The notes: generated by a model from the sequence alone, not told the origin. 64,000 bases of DNA from an uncultured Prevotella sp. (GCA_905196835.1 CAJJWN010000013.1:1-64000), one strand, 5' to 3'. Positions 7,963-16,841 are shown, counted from the first letter of the stretch. Numbers and translations: made by a program.

Positions 7963-8226
7963 ATGAACAACCTGCTTGTAAAGTTTTTCGCATACGCCGA
8001 CATGCTTTTCATGACGGCATTCATCCTCGCCGTACTCATTGGCGACATCAAATGGTTTTCCGTCACAACGTCCATCGCCCTGCTGGCGTTCGGCATCGCG
8101 GGCGTGGCTCACGCCCTGCTAACGCGCAACGGGCGGCCGCAGAACTACATATACGTATGCGGTCTCGACGCGCTCGTCGGTCTCGTGGCCGTCATCTTGG
8201 GAGTAACCACAGGCTGGTGGAACTAA
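7963..8226 (+). CDS. Small membrane protein, unknown (2 of 3)
   Basis: A protein of 87 residues starting MNNLLVKFFAYADMLF. Three hydrophobic helices (about 10-27, 32-50, 63-82) are joined by a short basic loop (LLTRNGRPQNY); it ends TTGWWN. No family recognised. I placed the start at the ATG inside the longer frame because the upstream part overlaps the end of the previous gene. Confidence 0.68.
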   Translation: MNNLLVKFFAYADMLFMTAFILAVLIGDIKWFSVTTSIALLAFGIAGVAHALLTRNGRPQNYIYVCGLDALVGLVAVILGVTTGWWN

Positions 8227-8238
8227 AAACGCACCGTA

Positions 8239-8490
8239 ATGAACAAGCAAAACATACTCGCCTGGCTGCAAGTAGCGGTCATAATAATGCTCATCATCAT
8301 GCTTGCCATAGCCAACACGTGGTTCAGCGAGCCGCAATACTTGCAGGCATCAGCCCTGTTCACGCTCATGGGAGCCGTCGGAACGGTGCTAAGCCTGTCG
8401 TGCCATGACCGGCTGAAAAGCCCCCGATTGGTGTACTTCCTCATCACATTGGCTGGCGGCGCACTGTTCATCGCCCTGCCATTCGTGTGA
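8239..8490 (+). CDS. Small membrane protein, unknown (3 of 3)
   Basis: A protein of 83 residues (MNKQNILAWLQVAVIIML) with three predicted helices, a Cys-His-Asp triplet between helices 2 and 3 (LSCHDRLKSPR) and a hydrophobic C terminus. It starts 12 nt after the second small membrane gene. No family assignment. The three genes share size, topology and spacing but little obvious sequence identity. Confidence 0.68.
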   Translation: MNKQNILAWLQVAVIIMLIIMLAIANTWFSEPQYLQASALFTLMGAVGTVLSLSCHDRLKSPRLVYFLITLAGGALFIALPFV

Positions 8491-8600
8491 TTTTACTTGA
8501 AGAATAGGCCGAATTGGCCCAATAAGCCCAATGGGACTGATACGCCGGAAGCTGCCGACAAGGCATTTGTATTTAACTTCCTTAACGTGAATTCGGTATA

Positions 8601-8738
8601 AGAAAACATCCTTTGTAGGGACATAATTCATTATGTCCGCACGTTCTGAAAGAACGTTTTTATTATGCTACGCTTAGGTAATACGCCTCTTCGCGGCGTG
8701 CGGACATAATGAATTATGTCCCTACAAAGGATGTTTTC
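8601..8738. repeat. Inverted-repeat element of the ACATAATTCATTATGT type, copy 1
   Basis: Arms 8601-8643 and 8697-8738 are near-perfect reverse complements containing GGGACATAATTCATTATGTC. The centre holds a small nested dyad (GTTCTGAAAGAAC). A diverged second copy lies at 23214-23335. Spacer 8491-8892 holds this element and the rpsO-side hairpin, and nothing else that I can identify. Confidence 0.8.
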
Positions 8739-8807
8739 AGATTTTCATGAAAAACAATCTTTATACCAAACTCACGTTCCTTTAACTTCTATAACTCCTT
8801 TAACTTC

Positions 8808-8871
8808 CTACAAGAAACGCGAAAGCGCGAAACAAGCATAATGCTGTTTCGCGCTTTCGCGTTTCTTGTAG
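8808..8871. terminator. Perfect 26-bp hairpin downstream of rpsO
   Basis: Arms 8808-8833 and 8846-8871 are exact complements (containing GAAACGCGAAAGCGCGAAAC), with a further AGCA/TGCT step in the loop. It lies 21 nt beyond the rpsO stop, between convergent gene ends, so it can act as a bidirectional terminator. T-rich flanks are weak on both sides. Confidence 0.7.
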
Positions 8872-8892
8872 TCTATTCTTCAATTACTTCGC

Positions 8893-9162
8893 TTAACGGC
8901 GCAGACCAAGAGCCTTGATGATGGCACGGTAACGGTTGATGTCGCGCTTGTACAGATAGTCAAGCAGACGGCGGCGCTTGCCGACGAGGATAGTCAGCGA
9001 ACGCTGCGTTACGTGGTCCTTGTGGTGCTGCTTAAGGTGCTCCGTCAAGTGGGCAATACGGTATGAGAACAATGCTATCTGGCTCTCTGCCGAACCAGTG
9101 TCAGTGTTAGACGTTCCGTACTTGCCGAAGATTTCCTGCTTTTTAGCTGAATCTAAATACAT
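8893..9162 (-). CDS. rpsO: 30S ribosomal protein S15
   Basis: Binds 16S rRNA in the central domain and helps assemble the 30S platform. The 89 residues match the family end to end: MYLDSAKKQEIFGKYG, DTGSAESQIALFSYRI, LTEHLKQHHKDHVTQRSL and GKRRRLLDYLYKRDINRY. The gene is monocistronic, with its own promoter about 108 nt upstream and a strong hairpin downstream. The leader of about 100 nt could hold an autoregulatory S15-binding structure, as in other bacteria, but I did not identify one. Confidence 0.97.
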   Translation of the reverse strand: MYLDSAKKQEIFGKYGTSNTDTGSAESQIALFSYRIAHLTEHLKQHHKDHVTQRSLTILVGKRRRLLDYLYKRDINRYRAIIKALGLRR

Positions 9163-9269
9163 TTGTTTGTGATTGATTAAAAGTTTCTAATTACATCCTT
9201 CGGGCGGAACTGCGCCTCAATCACGGGCGCGGCCGTCGTCGAATGCATCGGATTTTCCGAATTCGGGTG

Positions 9270-9277
9270 CAAAGGTA
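9270..9277 (-). promoter_or_regulatory. -7 box of the rpsO promoter
   Basis: TACCTTTG on the minus strand, implying a leader of about 100 nt before rpsO. It is divergent from the promoter box at 9321-9328. Confidence 0.65.
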
Positions 9278-9320
9278 GCAAATATCTGCGACATGTAAAA
9301 CATTTTCCTAACATTTTAAC

Positions 9321-9328
9321 TACCTTTG
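9321..9328 (+). promoter_or_regulatory. -7 box for the gene starting at 9356
   Basis: TACCTTTG, 27 nt before the ATG at 9356. An alternative TTG start at 9326 would lie inside this box, which rules it out. Confidence 0.65.
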
Positions 9329-9355
9329 TCAAATAATCAACTCAAACACAACAAC

Positions 9356-9985
9356 ATGAAGCATCTTCTCCTGTCAGTGCGCCAAGTGTGGCGCAGATTA
9401 GGGCAAAGCCGCAACATCGTGCCCGCAACTGTCATCCTGCTTACGGCCTTGTTGCTGCTGCGGGCCTTGCAGGGGTTCAACGCCAGCGACGACGGTTTTG
9501 TACTTTCAGCATACGCGCTGGCATTCACGTCGCCCGGTTCGGTGGCTTATTCCTTTTTATATTATTGGCTTGTAAACATCGGCGCAGCATGGAACGCCGT
9601 CTTCCATGACCTCGGCATCTACGGCTTCCGCGTGTTCGAGTGCGCCGTGCTGGCACTCAACGCCCTGTTGGTGAGCCATGTTTGCGGTATGGCGAACATC
9701 CGCAAGTGGTGCGTTGCAACGGCTCTTGTACTGGCATACTCAAGGCTTTACTGGGTGGAAGTGTTTGAATACAACAGTGCGTCGGGACTTGTCGCATCGC
9801 TGATAGTGCTGCTTATGATGACGGCCTTTACGCGCCGCAGCCCCAAGTGGATGCTGTTTGCCGGCGCAGCGTTCGGCTTTGGAGTATTCGTGCGCCTTCC
9901 CAACGCGGCTCTGGGCTTACTCCTGCTGGGCGTAATACCGTATAGCAGACTTGCGAATTACCCCCCCCCCGAACGCTTAAAATGA
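9356..9985 (+). CDS. Polytopic membrane protein, glycosyltransferase-like, N-terminal part (ends just after a C10 tract)
   Basis: A 209-residue frame starting MKHLLLSVRQVWRRLG with hydrophobic helices throughout and a loop beginning NASDDGFVLSAYALAF. This resembles N-terminal halves of Bacteroidetes membrane proteins of the GT39/GT-C kind, where an acidic pair sits in the first periplasmic loop. The frame runs through ten C residues (9961-9970) and stops 13 nt later. One extra C, or a -1 ribosomal shift, would join it to the next frame, giving about 578 residues, a plausible full length. I read the two as halves of one gene; the alternative is two coupled proteins (ATGA overlap at 9982-9985). 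Confidence 0.65.
   Translation: MKHLLLSVRQVWRRLGQSRNIVPATVILLTALLLLRALQGFNASDDGFVLSAYALAFTSPGSVAYSFLYYWLVNIGAAWNAVFHDLGIYGFRVFECAVLALNALLVSHVCGMANIRKWCVATALVLAYSRLYWVEVFEYNSASGLVASLIVLLMMTAFTRRSPKWMLFAGAAFGFGVFVRLPNAALGLLLLGVIPYSRLANYPPPERLK
9961..9970 (+). repeat. Homopolymeric C10 tract at the frame break
   Basis: Ten consecutive C residues at the point where the membrane-protein gene changes frame. Such tracts slip during replication and can switch genes on and off; they are also a common site of sequencing error. With C11 the two frames join. Confidence 0.85.
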
Positions 9986-11091
9986 CATTATTCGCCGTCA
10001 TCGGTGCACTGACTGGCATCGCTGCAACGCTTGCCTATATGTCGGCTATGGGACATTTGCCTCATTTTAAAGACGCGCTTGCCGACGCGCTTTTCCTCGT
10101 CGGCAACCCTGAAAACTCCCACTCTTCCTGCAACATGCTGCTGTCCGTAGCGCGCAACTACGTCATAGCAGCCGCGTGCCTTGCAGCTTTAGCTGCCTGC
10201 CCTGCCATATATTCGGTATTGTCTGCCAAGAGCGGACGCGTGCGTGGCGGGCGTTTTGCCATGGCGTTGCTTATTACGGCTCACCTGCTTGCCGTTGTCA
10301 AGTGTCTGCCTTACAATCTCTTCATGCTCAACGGACTATGCCTTGCCGCGTGCCTGTACGTCGGTTATGTACGCAGACACGACATGCCCGTGGCCTGCCT
10401 GTCGGCTCTCGCCCTGCTTGCGGCGGTGCTCTTGCCGCTCGGCAGCGACGGAGGCATAGGCACGTTCGGCATTCACAACCTTTGGCTCGCCATGCCCTTC
10501 GTGCCATGCGCGGCAGTTTTGTGGCTGCGGCGGTTCAAGGGCGAGAGACTGGCAGTCAACTCCGCATTCGTCAGTTCGGCGTTCGCACTACTGTTAGCAT
10601 ACAACACATACCGCACGTTCATGCCTGCATACTACGAGCAGGGGACGCGCCTTGACGACGTTTGCAGCATCAGTCACCCCCGGGCCGGCGTCTACACTGA
10701 CGCCAAGACGGCGCACGACATCAACGGACTACTTGCCGCCATGCGCACCGAAACAGCCGAAGGCGACACTCTCTTGGTGCTCGGACACACCCCGATGATA
10801 CATTATCTCACACTGACAAGCCCCTACCTTGGCAACCCTTGGCCGTGGATATTCGGCGCGGACTACTGCCGTATGCGGCAGACTTGCGCACGCCGTGACG
10901 GCAACGAGCTACCAGTGGTTGTGGCAGTGCGCGCCGACATAAGCCGCGGCGACAGCCTGTCGAAATGGGCATGGGGCTTCCTGACCGACGGACAATACAC
11001 CGTCGCGTACCAAAACAGCACCTATACGCTGTACCTTCCACCGCGAAAAGCAAGGCCGCAGGCCGTCAGACGCAAATCTGACGGAATGTAA
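9982..11091 (+). CDS. Polytopic membrane protein, C-terminal part of the split glycosyltransferase-like gene
   Basis: A 369-residue frame beginning MTLFAVIGALTGIAATLAYM. It has seven or so more hydrophobic helices to about residue 215, then a soluble C-terminal domain (about 225-350) containing HDINGLLAAMRTE, LLVLGHTPMIHYLT and GNPWPWIFGADYC. This layout (membrane half followed by a periplasmic C-terminal domain) fits the same family as the preceding frame. The overlap (ATGA) allows coupled translation, but the immediate start in a hydrophobic helix argues for continuation of the upstream frame. Spacer 11092-11657 follows. Confidence 0.65.
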   Translation: MTLFAVIGALTGIAATLAYMSAMGHLPHFKDALADALFLVGNPENSHSSCNMLLSVARNYVIAAACLAALAACPAIYSVLSAKSGRVRGGRFAMALLITAHLLAVVKCLPYNLFMLNGLCLAACLYVGYVRRHDMPVACLSALALLAAVLLPLGSDGGIGTFGIHNLWLAMPFVPCAAVLWLRRFKGERLAVNSAFVSSAFALLLAYNTYRTFMPAYYEQGTRLDDVCSISHPRAGVYTDAKTAHDINGLLAAMRTETAEGDTLLVLGHTPMIHYLTLTSPYLGNPWPWIFGADYCRMRQTCARRDGNELPVVVAVRADISRGDSLSKWAWGFLTDGQYTVAYQNSTYTLYLPPRKARPQAVRRKSDGM

Positions 11092-11276
11092 GCACAACGA
11101 AAGGAATACTTACACATTGATTTACGTTGACGCTCCAGGACGGCGATATTTTGCAAAACAAAACTTCAGCGCGGAAATATCGCAAGCAGAAGTGTGCAAA
11201 ATTAAAACACACAACATCAATAATTTACACGCTTAAACATGTTATTTGTGCAATAAATCGGCACGGAAAACGCTGC

Positions 11277-11408
11277 GAAAGGCCGTGTTTTGCACCGCCA
11301 AAAGCCGTCAACACGGCTTGAAACGGCGGCCCTTGCGACGGCAAAAGGCCGTCAATCGCATTGCAAAAGGTGGTCTTTTACAAGATGAAAGGCCGCAAAC
11401 GGCCTTCC
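11277..11408. repeat. 22-nt periodic array, 6 units
   Basis: Units start at 11277, 11299, 11321, 11343, 11365 and 11387, all exactly 22 nt. Units 2, 3 and 6 are more diverged than the rest. The array occupies the middle of spacer 11092-11657, in which I see no credible gene. A short frame across it (11246-11512) is only read-through of the repeat. Confidence 0.75.
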
Positions 11409-11625
11409 GTGCTGCCGTTTACGGCCTTGTCGTTTCCTATTTCACGCAAAACCATTGGCATTCTCATGTTGACACATTGATACCGTTTTGCGCCGTTATC
11501 ATTGCTTTTTGACATTGCAGACGATTTGCGCCGAACAGGCGTAACGCCATGTTACAAAACGCTGAAAACGCCCTGCACTTAGTAATTTTCTTAACCCTTA
11601 ATGCTTAATTCTTAATTAAATAATG

Positions 11626-11633
11626 TAATTTTG
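11626..11633 (+). promoter_or_regulatory. -7 box of typA
   Basis: TAATTTTG followed by CACC, 24 nt before the typA ATG. An alternative TTG start at 11631 lies within this box and can be discarded. Confidence 0.6.
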
Positions 11634-11657
11634 CACCCGATTTTACAAGGTATTAGT

Positions 11658-13460
11658 ATGCAAGACATTAGGAACATAGCGATTATCGCCCACGTAGACC
11701 ACGGCAAGACCACGCTCGTGGACAAGATGATGTTGGCCGGAAACCTGTTCCGCGACGGACAGGACTTGAGCGGCCAGGTGCTCGACAGCAACGACTTGGA
11801 GCGTGAGCGAGGAATAACCATACTCTCAAAGAACGTTTCGATTAACTGGAAAGGTACGAAAATCAACATCATAGACACCCCGGGACACTCTGACTTCGGC
11901 GGCGAGGTGGAGCGCGTCTTGAACATGGCCGACGGCTGCCTGCTGCTGGTTGACGCCTTCGAAGGCCCCATGCCGCAGACCCGCTTCGTGCTTCAGAAGG
12001 CCCTGCAAATAGGTCTTAAGCCCATAGTTGTGGTCAACAAGGTTGACAAACCCAACTGCCGTCCCGAGGAAGTGTACGAGATGGTGTTCGACCTGATGTT
12101 CTCGCTCAACGCCACCGAAGACCAGCTGGACTTCCCCGTGGTGTACGGCTCGGCCAAAAACGGCTGGATGGGCGAGGACTACAAGGTGCCTACGGACAAC
12201 ATCAACTACCTGCTCGACAAGATTGTGGAGGTAATCCCCGCTCCGCGCGCACTCGAAGGCACGCCCCAGATGCTCATTACCAGCCTCGACTATTCAAGCT
12301 ACACCGGCCGAATAGCCGTTGGTCGCGTCCACCGCGGCACGCTCACCGAGGGCATGAACATTACCATATGCCACCGCGACGGCTCGCAGGAGAAGACCAA
12401 AATAAAGGAACTGCACACCTTCGAGGGCATGGGGCACGTAAAAACTCCCAGCGTTTCGAGCGGCGACATCTGCGCCATCATCGGCCTGGAGAAGTTTGAA
12501 ATAGGCGACACTATCTGCGACTTCGAGAACCCCGAGCCGCTTCCCCCCATCGCGATTGACGAGCCTACGATGAGCATGTTGTTCACAATCAACGACTCGC
12601 CGTTCTTCGGCAAGGAGGGAAAATTCGTCACCAGCCGCCACATCAACGACCGCTTGCAGAAGGAATTGGAGAAAAACCTCGCCCTGCGCGTGGCTCCCTT
12701 CGGCGACTCTACCGACAAGTGGCTCGTCAGCGGACGCGGTGTGCTCCACCTCTCGGTGCTCATCGAGACCATGCGCCGCGAGGGTTACGAGCTTCAGGTA
12801 GGCCAACCGCAGGTAATATACAAGGAAATCGACGGCGTAAAATGCGAGCCCATCGAGGAGCTTACCATAAATGTGCCCGAAGAGTTTGCCAGCAAGATGA
12901 TTGACATGGTTACCCGCCGCAAGGGCGAAATGACGTCAATGGAGAGTCAGGCAGACCGCGTCAACATCGAGTTCGACGTGCCTTCGCGCGGCATCATCGG
13001 CCTGCGCACAAACGTGTTGACCGCCAGTCAGGGCGAAGCCATCATGGCTCACCGCTTCAAGGAGTACCAGCCTTACAAGGGAGACATCACCCGACGCATC
13101 AACGGCAGCATGATAGCGATGGAGACGGGAACGGCCTACGCATATTCCATAGACAAGCTGCAAGACCGCGGCAAGTTCTTCATCGACCCGGGCGAGGAGG
13201 TCTACGCCGGCGAGGTTGTAGGCGAACACGTACACGACAACGACCTTGTGGTGAACGTTACGAAAGCAAAGCAGCTGACAAACACGCGCGCCAGCGGCTC
13301 TGACGACAAGGCTCGCATCGTGCCGCGCACCGTCCTCTCGCTCGAGGAAGCCCTTGAATACATCAAGGAGGACGAGCTTGTAGAAGTTACGCCGAAGTCG
13401 ATGCGTATGCGCAAAATCATCCTCGACCACAACGAACGCAAGCGCGCCAACAAGCAATAA
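11658..13460 (+). CDS. typA: Ribosome-associated GTPase TypA/BipA
   Basis: Translational GTPase of the EF-G/LepA class that acts on the ribosome under stress and in 50S assembly. The G domain is complete: G1 [14 protein letters not shown] (residues about 11-24), G2 ERERGITI, G3 [12 protein letters not shown]4 NKVDKPNC and the GSAKNGW G5. EF-Tu domain II, EF-G-type domains and the unique C-terminal domain follow ([23 protein letters not shown]-like [13 protein letters not shown]). The 600 residues match the family. It is flanked by spacers on both sides, so probably monocistronic. An AT-rich inverted repeat follows the stop. Confidence 0.96.
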   Translation: MQDIRNIAIIAHVDHGKTTLVDKMMLAGNLFRDGQDLSGQVLDSNDLERERGITILSKNVSINWKGTKINIIDTPGHSDFGGEVERVLNMADGCLLLVDAFEGPMPQTRFVLQKALQIGLKPIVVVNKVDKPNCRPEEVYEMVFDLMFSLNATEDQLDFPVVYGSAKNGWMGEDYKVPTDNINYLLDKIVEVIPAPRALEGTPQMLITSLDYSSYTGRIAVGRVHRGTLTEGMNITICHRDGSQEKTKIKELHTFEGMGHVKTPSVSSGDICAIIGLEKFEIGDTICDFENPEPLPPIAIDEPTMSMLFTINDSPFFGKEGKFVTSRHINDRLQKELEKNLALRVAPFGDSTDKWLVSGRGVLHLSVLIETMRREGYELQVGQPQVIYKEIDGVKCEPIEELTINVPEEFASKMIDMVTRRKGEMTSMESQADRVNIEFDVPSRGIIGLRTNVLTASQGEAIMAHRFKEYQPYKGDITRRINGSMIAMETGTAYAYSIDKLQDRGKFFIDPGEEVYAGEVVGEHVHDNDLVVNVTKAKQLTNTRASGSDDKARIVPRTVLSLEEALEYIKEDELVEVTPKSMRMRKIILDHNERKRANKQ

Positions 13461-13472
13461 TGCGCGAAGCGC

Positions 13473-13562
13473 AAATTAAGAATTAAGAGTTAAGAATTAA
13501 GAAAATATGCTTTGAAACAGCAACGGTGATTTTCTTAATTCTTAACTCTTAATTCTTAATTT
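13473..13562. repeat. Paired inverted low-complexity arms (TTAAGAATTAAGAG type)
   Basis: Left arm 13473-13506 and right arm 13529-13562 mirror each other (AATTAAGAATTAAGAGTTAA against its complement), with a 22-nt centre. It lies just after typA, so it may act in transcription termination. Confidence 0.75.
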
Positions 13563-13627
13563 GTAAAAGGCAGTTCTCCGCAGCTTGTTTGGATGACATA
13601 CAAGGTCTATTAATGAAAGCATTTGTT

Positions 13628-13762
13628 CCGCCGGATTTGCAATCCGGCGGTTTCTAATTGCGGATTTGCAATCCGCACATGCCCATACATTTACCTCATG
13701 GTTGTGTGGTTTGAGCGGATTGCAAATCCTTATATTACTTTTCGGCGGATTGCAAATCCGCC
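13628..13762. repeat. Cluster of four GGATTTGCAATCC dyads
   Basis: Perfect dyads centred on TGC/GCA occur at 13628-13650 (23 nt), 13660-13676, 13717-13729 and 13744-13762. The first two read GGATTTGCAATCC and the last two read the reverse complement GGATTGCAAATCC, so the cluster is itself an inverted repeat. It sits in spacer 13461-13954 with two other repeat types and no gene. Confidence 0.75.
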
Positions 13763-13849
13763 AAAACATATTAGCGACAGCCTGACTTGCAGCAGAACAT
13801 AAACGGAAAAACCTTCACCAACCATCCAACAGATTTGCGGATGAACTGC

Positions 13850-13963
13850 AAAAGGTGGCCTTTTAGCTTCTAAAAGGCCACCTTTTGCATTGTAAAATGC
13901 CGCCTTTTGCAAGCTAAAAGACGGCATTTTACAAATACACTGATTTACAGGCGGTTACTGGCC
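13850..13963. repeat. 22-nt periodic array, 4 units, plus tail overlapping a stop codon
   Basis: Units start at 13850, 13872, 13894 and 13916, preceded by CATCCAACAGATTTGCGG as at the 2849 array. The tail CTGATTTACAGGCGGTTAC ends around 13957. Its GTTAC contains, on the minus strand, the TAA stop of the outer-membrane receptor gene. Confidence 0.75.
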
Positions 13964-16474
13964 GCCGCCCTGCTGTCCGCCGCTTTTCACGTCGTCGTTG
14001 CTTATTGTGCGCTCCGCCTTCCTGACGGATGCCTTCAGCTCGCCTATGCGGAAGCTCACGCTAAGGCCGAAACGCTGCTGTACGTACCTGCTCCAGGAGC
14101 GTTGCGTGAAGCTTGTGCTCGACGTTGTGTCGTCATAATCCATGTATTTCTTGAAGAAGTTGTTGGCGTACACCGACAGGGTGAGCCGCTTCTTGAGCAA
14201 CTGTTTGGTTACGTTCAGCCCATAACCGAAGAAGCCGCCGCCCTTGCCTTGCAGCGAAATCCACGGTGTCTGTCCCCAACAATTAAAGCTGATGCGCCAG
14301 TCTTTGGGCAGCGTCTGCTGCGCTCCGCCCGACGCAAACATGTTCCAGCCGCGGTTGCTAAGGCCGTTGCCGTCGGAGAGATACTGCCAACTGCCGAACA
14401 TGTTGGCGTAGATGCGCGTCGAGGTGAACGGGTTATAGTTGGCGTATGCGTTCAAAGAGGCGCGCCGGGTCTTGCCTATGTTGCGGTAAGTGGTGTACAG
14501 CACGCTCTTGCCCGTAGGACTTTGCAGGCCCGCTATGCCGTTGTCGTTGACGAGAGACGTTACGCTCTCGATGCTGTTGTTGGTGAAGCTGTAGGCCAAG
14601 TTGAGGTTAAGGCTAAGCTTGGAGGTGAAGCTGTTGTAGCCGAGAGAGAACGAATGGGTCTTCTCGCTGACAAGGTTCGGGTTGCCTTGGCTGATTGACG
14701 TAGGGTCGGCATCGTTCAGATAAGGGTTCAAGTACCATATTCCGGGACGGTAGATGCGCATGTTGTAGCCCAAGCGCAGGTTCTGCGTGTCGGTCAGGCG
14801 GTAGCCGATTGATGCCGAGGGAACGATGTCGTCGAAGTCTTTTCGGAAGTCATCGCCGCGTCCGAGCAGGTATTTCACGTCCTGTATGGTGTGCTCGTAG
14901 CGCAGACCGAGCCGCCCGGAGAGGCGTTTCCACTTGATGCCGTAGCCGAGATAGGCGGCCAGTATGTCGTTGCGGTGCTTGTAGTGAGAGCTATGGTCTT
15001 CGTCAAACTCATATCCGCCGCCGTCCATCGCCGCCATGGTGTAGCGGTCGTTCTCCGACGAGTTGTCGCGGAGTATGTACTTGGCACCGGCTTCAAGCGT
15101 GTGGATTGAGTCGAAAGGCGTGGTGAAATCCACCTGAAACGTATGCTCGGTGGTGTTCTGATGGCCGTCGTTATGCTGGTTTTCGAGGCGGCGCAGGTAG
15201 TCTTCCCAACCGGCGGTGGCCGTCATGTCGTCGTAGTCGGTGTACGAGTCATTGTCCGTCGGCTCGGTGCTTATTCGATAAGAGAAGGTCAGCATACGCT
15301 CCTTCACCTTGAAAAGACGCTGATAGTCGATGCCTCCCTCGATGGAGAACCACGAGTTATGCGAGTGGGAAGGCATGGAATAGGCGTACAACTGCGAGCC
15401 GTCGAGCGGACTTGTGCCCGTCACTGACGACGCGCCGCGGCTGCTGTAGCTGTTGCCCCAGAGGCCGAACGAGCCGGTGATGAGGTTGAGCGAGTCGATT
15501 TCATAGCTCGCTTCGATGCTACCCATGTGGAAGTTGCTGCGGCCTTTGCTGCTTCCGTCACTGGCGGTGTTTGCCGATGTAGCCTGCGGCTCGTCGCCGG
15601 TCACGGTGAGCGCGCTGCCGTAATAGCTGCGCGGACGGTCGGAATGGTTGTAGTTGTAACGCGCGCTGACGGTCAGTTTGCCTGCCTTCACCGTGCCGAA
15701 CACGCCTCCGCCTGCGCCCGTACTGCTGACGTTCGCGCTTACGGTGGCGGTATATCCCTCGAAGCCCGAGCCTACTGTGACGATGTTCAGTATGCCGCCC
15801 ACGCCCTCGGCGTCATACTTCGGACCGGGGTTTGTTATCACTTCGATTTTCTTTATGGTGTTGGCGGGCATACTCTTGAGCACCTCCGAGGGGTTGTTTG
15901 ACATCATGTTGTTGGGCCGTCCGTTTACGTACACCTTGAAAGACGAGCTGCCGTTCACCTTGATATTGTCCTCGCCGTCAACCGTAACCATAGGGACTTT
16001 GCGCAGCATCTCCATCACCGTGTTAGTCTTAGAGTCGGGGTCGCTCTCCACGTCGTAGCCTATTTTGTCGATGTCGGCCGTCACCAAGGGTTTCTGCGCC
16101 ACGACTTCAACGCCCGCCAGCTCGTTCCGCGCGTCGCTGATGGCCACCTTGCCGAGGTCGGCGGTCGGTTTCCCGGCATCAACGGCAAAGTCTTTCACCA
16201 CGTCGGCGCGCCCCATCGAGCTTACCGTAAGGCGGTACTTGCCCCCGGCGGCAAGGCTCAGCGTGAAGCGTCCGTCCTTCTGCGTGACGCCCATCTTGAC
16301 CGCCTTGCCCGGCGCGGCGGCGTTTTCAATGCGCACCGTGGCGTAAGGTTCGCCCTCGCCCGTGATTGAATCGACCACCAGTCCCTTGACGGTAAAGCCG
16401 TCAGCGCCTGCCGCCGACACCGCCGTGTGCGCCTGCGCAAGCATCAATAACAACAAAACAAGATATTTGTACAT
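13955..16474 (-). CDS. Outer-membrane beta-barrel receptor with carboxypeptidase-regulatory-like domain
   Basis: An 839-residue protein with a signal peptide (MYKYLVLLLLMLAQAHTAVSA). A carboxypeptidase-regulatory-like domain spans about 28-110 (VKGLVVDSITGEGEPYATVRI), then comes a TonB-plug-like region (LRKVPMVTVDGEDNIKVNG, VYVNGRP, MPANTIKKIEVITNPG, GVGGILNIVT) and a long beta-barrel of the OMP_b-brl_3 type. It lacks the SusC signature and has no SusD partner nearby. The C terminus is Gly/Gln-rich (GGQQGGGQ) instead of a terminal aromatic strand. A -7 box lies about 170 nt upstream. Ligand unknown; such proteins take part in TonB-linked uptake or surface assembly. Confidence 0.88.
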   Translation of the reverse strand: MYKYLVLLLLMLAQAHTAVSAAGADGFTVKGLVVDSITGEGEPYATVRIENAAAPGKAVKMGVTQKDGRFTLSLAAGGKYRLTVSSMGRADVVKDFAVDAGKPTADLGKVAISDARNELAGVEVVAQKPLVTADIDKIGYDVESDPDSKTNTVMEMLRKVPMVTVDGEDNIKVNGSSSFKVYVNGRPNNMMSNNPSEVLKSMPANTIKKIEVITNPGPKYDAEGVGGILNIVTVGSGFEGYTATVSANVSSTGAGGGVFGTVKAGKLTVSARYNYNHSDRPRSYYGSALTVTGDEPQATSANTASDGSSKGRSNFHMGSIEASYEIDSLNLITGSFGLWGNSYSSRGASSVTGTSPLDGSQLYAYSMPSHSHNSWFSIEGGIDYQRLFKVKERMLTFSYRISTEPTDNDSYTDYDDMTATAGWEDYLRRLENQHNDGHQNTTEHTFQVDFTTPFDSIHTLEAGAKYILRDNSSENDRYTMAAMDGGGYEFDEDHSSHYKHRNDILAAYLGYGIKWKRLSGRLGLRYEHTIQDVKYLLGRGDDFRKDFDDIVPSASIGYRLTDTQNLRLGYNMRIYRPGIWYLNPYLNDADPTSISQGNPNLVSEKTHSFSLGYNSFTSKLSLNLNLAYSFTNNSIESVTSLVNDNGIAGLQSPTGKSVLYTTYRNIGKTRRASLNAYANYNPFTSTRIYANMFGSWQYLSDGNGLSNRGWNMFASGGAQQTLPKDWRISFNCWGQTPWISLQGKGGGFFGYGLNVTKQLLKKRLTLSVYANNFFKKYMDYDDTTSSTSFTQRSWSRYVQQRFGLSVSFRIGELKASVRKAERTISNDDVKSGGQQGGGQ

Positions 16475-16646
16475 GGATGTCTATGTTTCGCCCCTGTGCT
16501 TTCGGCGGCACGGGGCATGGTTAAATTCACATTAATATATACGCCTTGACGCACCGGAATGTGACAACGCGCGGCGTTATTTAACGTTTTTTACACGTCG
16601 CTACGTTACTTACCGGTGCCCGTCAGGCGGCTGCTTGATGTCAATG

Positions 16647-16654
16647 CAAAGGTA
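16647..16654 (-). promoter_or_regulatory. -7 box of the outer-membrane receptor
   Basis: TACCTTTG on the minus strand, about 173 nt before the ATG at 16474, giving a long leader. No good -33 box is visible. Confidence 0.5.
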
Positions 16655-16753
16655 ATAAAAAAGCCGTTTCGCGGATAAAAATCCGCCGGAAATCGACATT
16701 TCATAAGTCGTTGAGTATCAGACGATAAGCCGACCGGCGGCAAACGGCTTTGC

Positions 16754-16841
16754 AAAAGACCGTCTTTTGGCTTCTAAAAGACGGCCTTTTAGCGTGTAAA
16801 AGGTGGCCTTTCGCAGGCCGAAAGACGGCCTTTTGCAGAGC
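16754..16841. repeat. 22-nt periodic array, 4 units
   Basis: Units start at 16754, 16776, 16798 and 16820, and all fit the consensus closely. The array lies in the divergent spacer 16475-16926 between the receptor and MATE genes, upstream of both promoters. A T/C-rich low-complexity stretch (TTTTTACTTTTTTACCC, about 16860-16893) separates it from the MATE promoter. Confidence 0.85.

Noticed and set aside
11246-11512. 88-codon open frame between the membrane-protein gene and typA
   Set aside because: It mainly translates the 22-nt array and has no promoter or recognisable motif.
13907-14698. 263-codon plus-strand open frame
   Set aside because: It starts inside the 22-nt array and overlaps the receptor gene antisense.
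13955-16474. SusC-type starch or glycan receptor
   Set aside because: It lacks the SusC signature and a SusD partner, and belongs to the shorter outer-membrane beta-barrel family.
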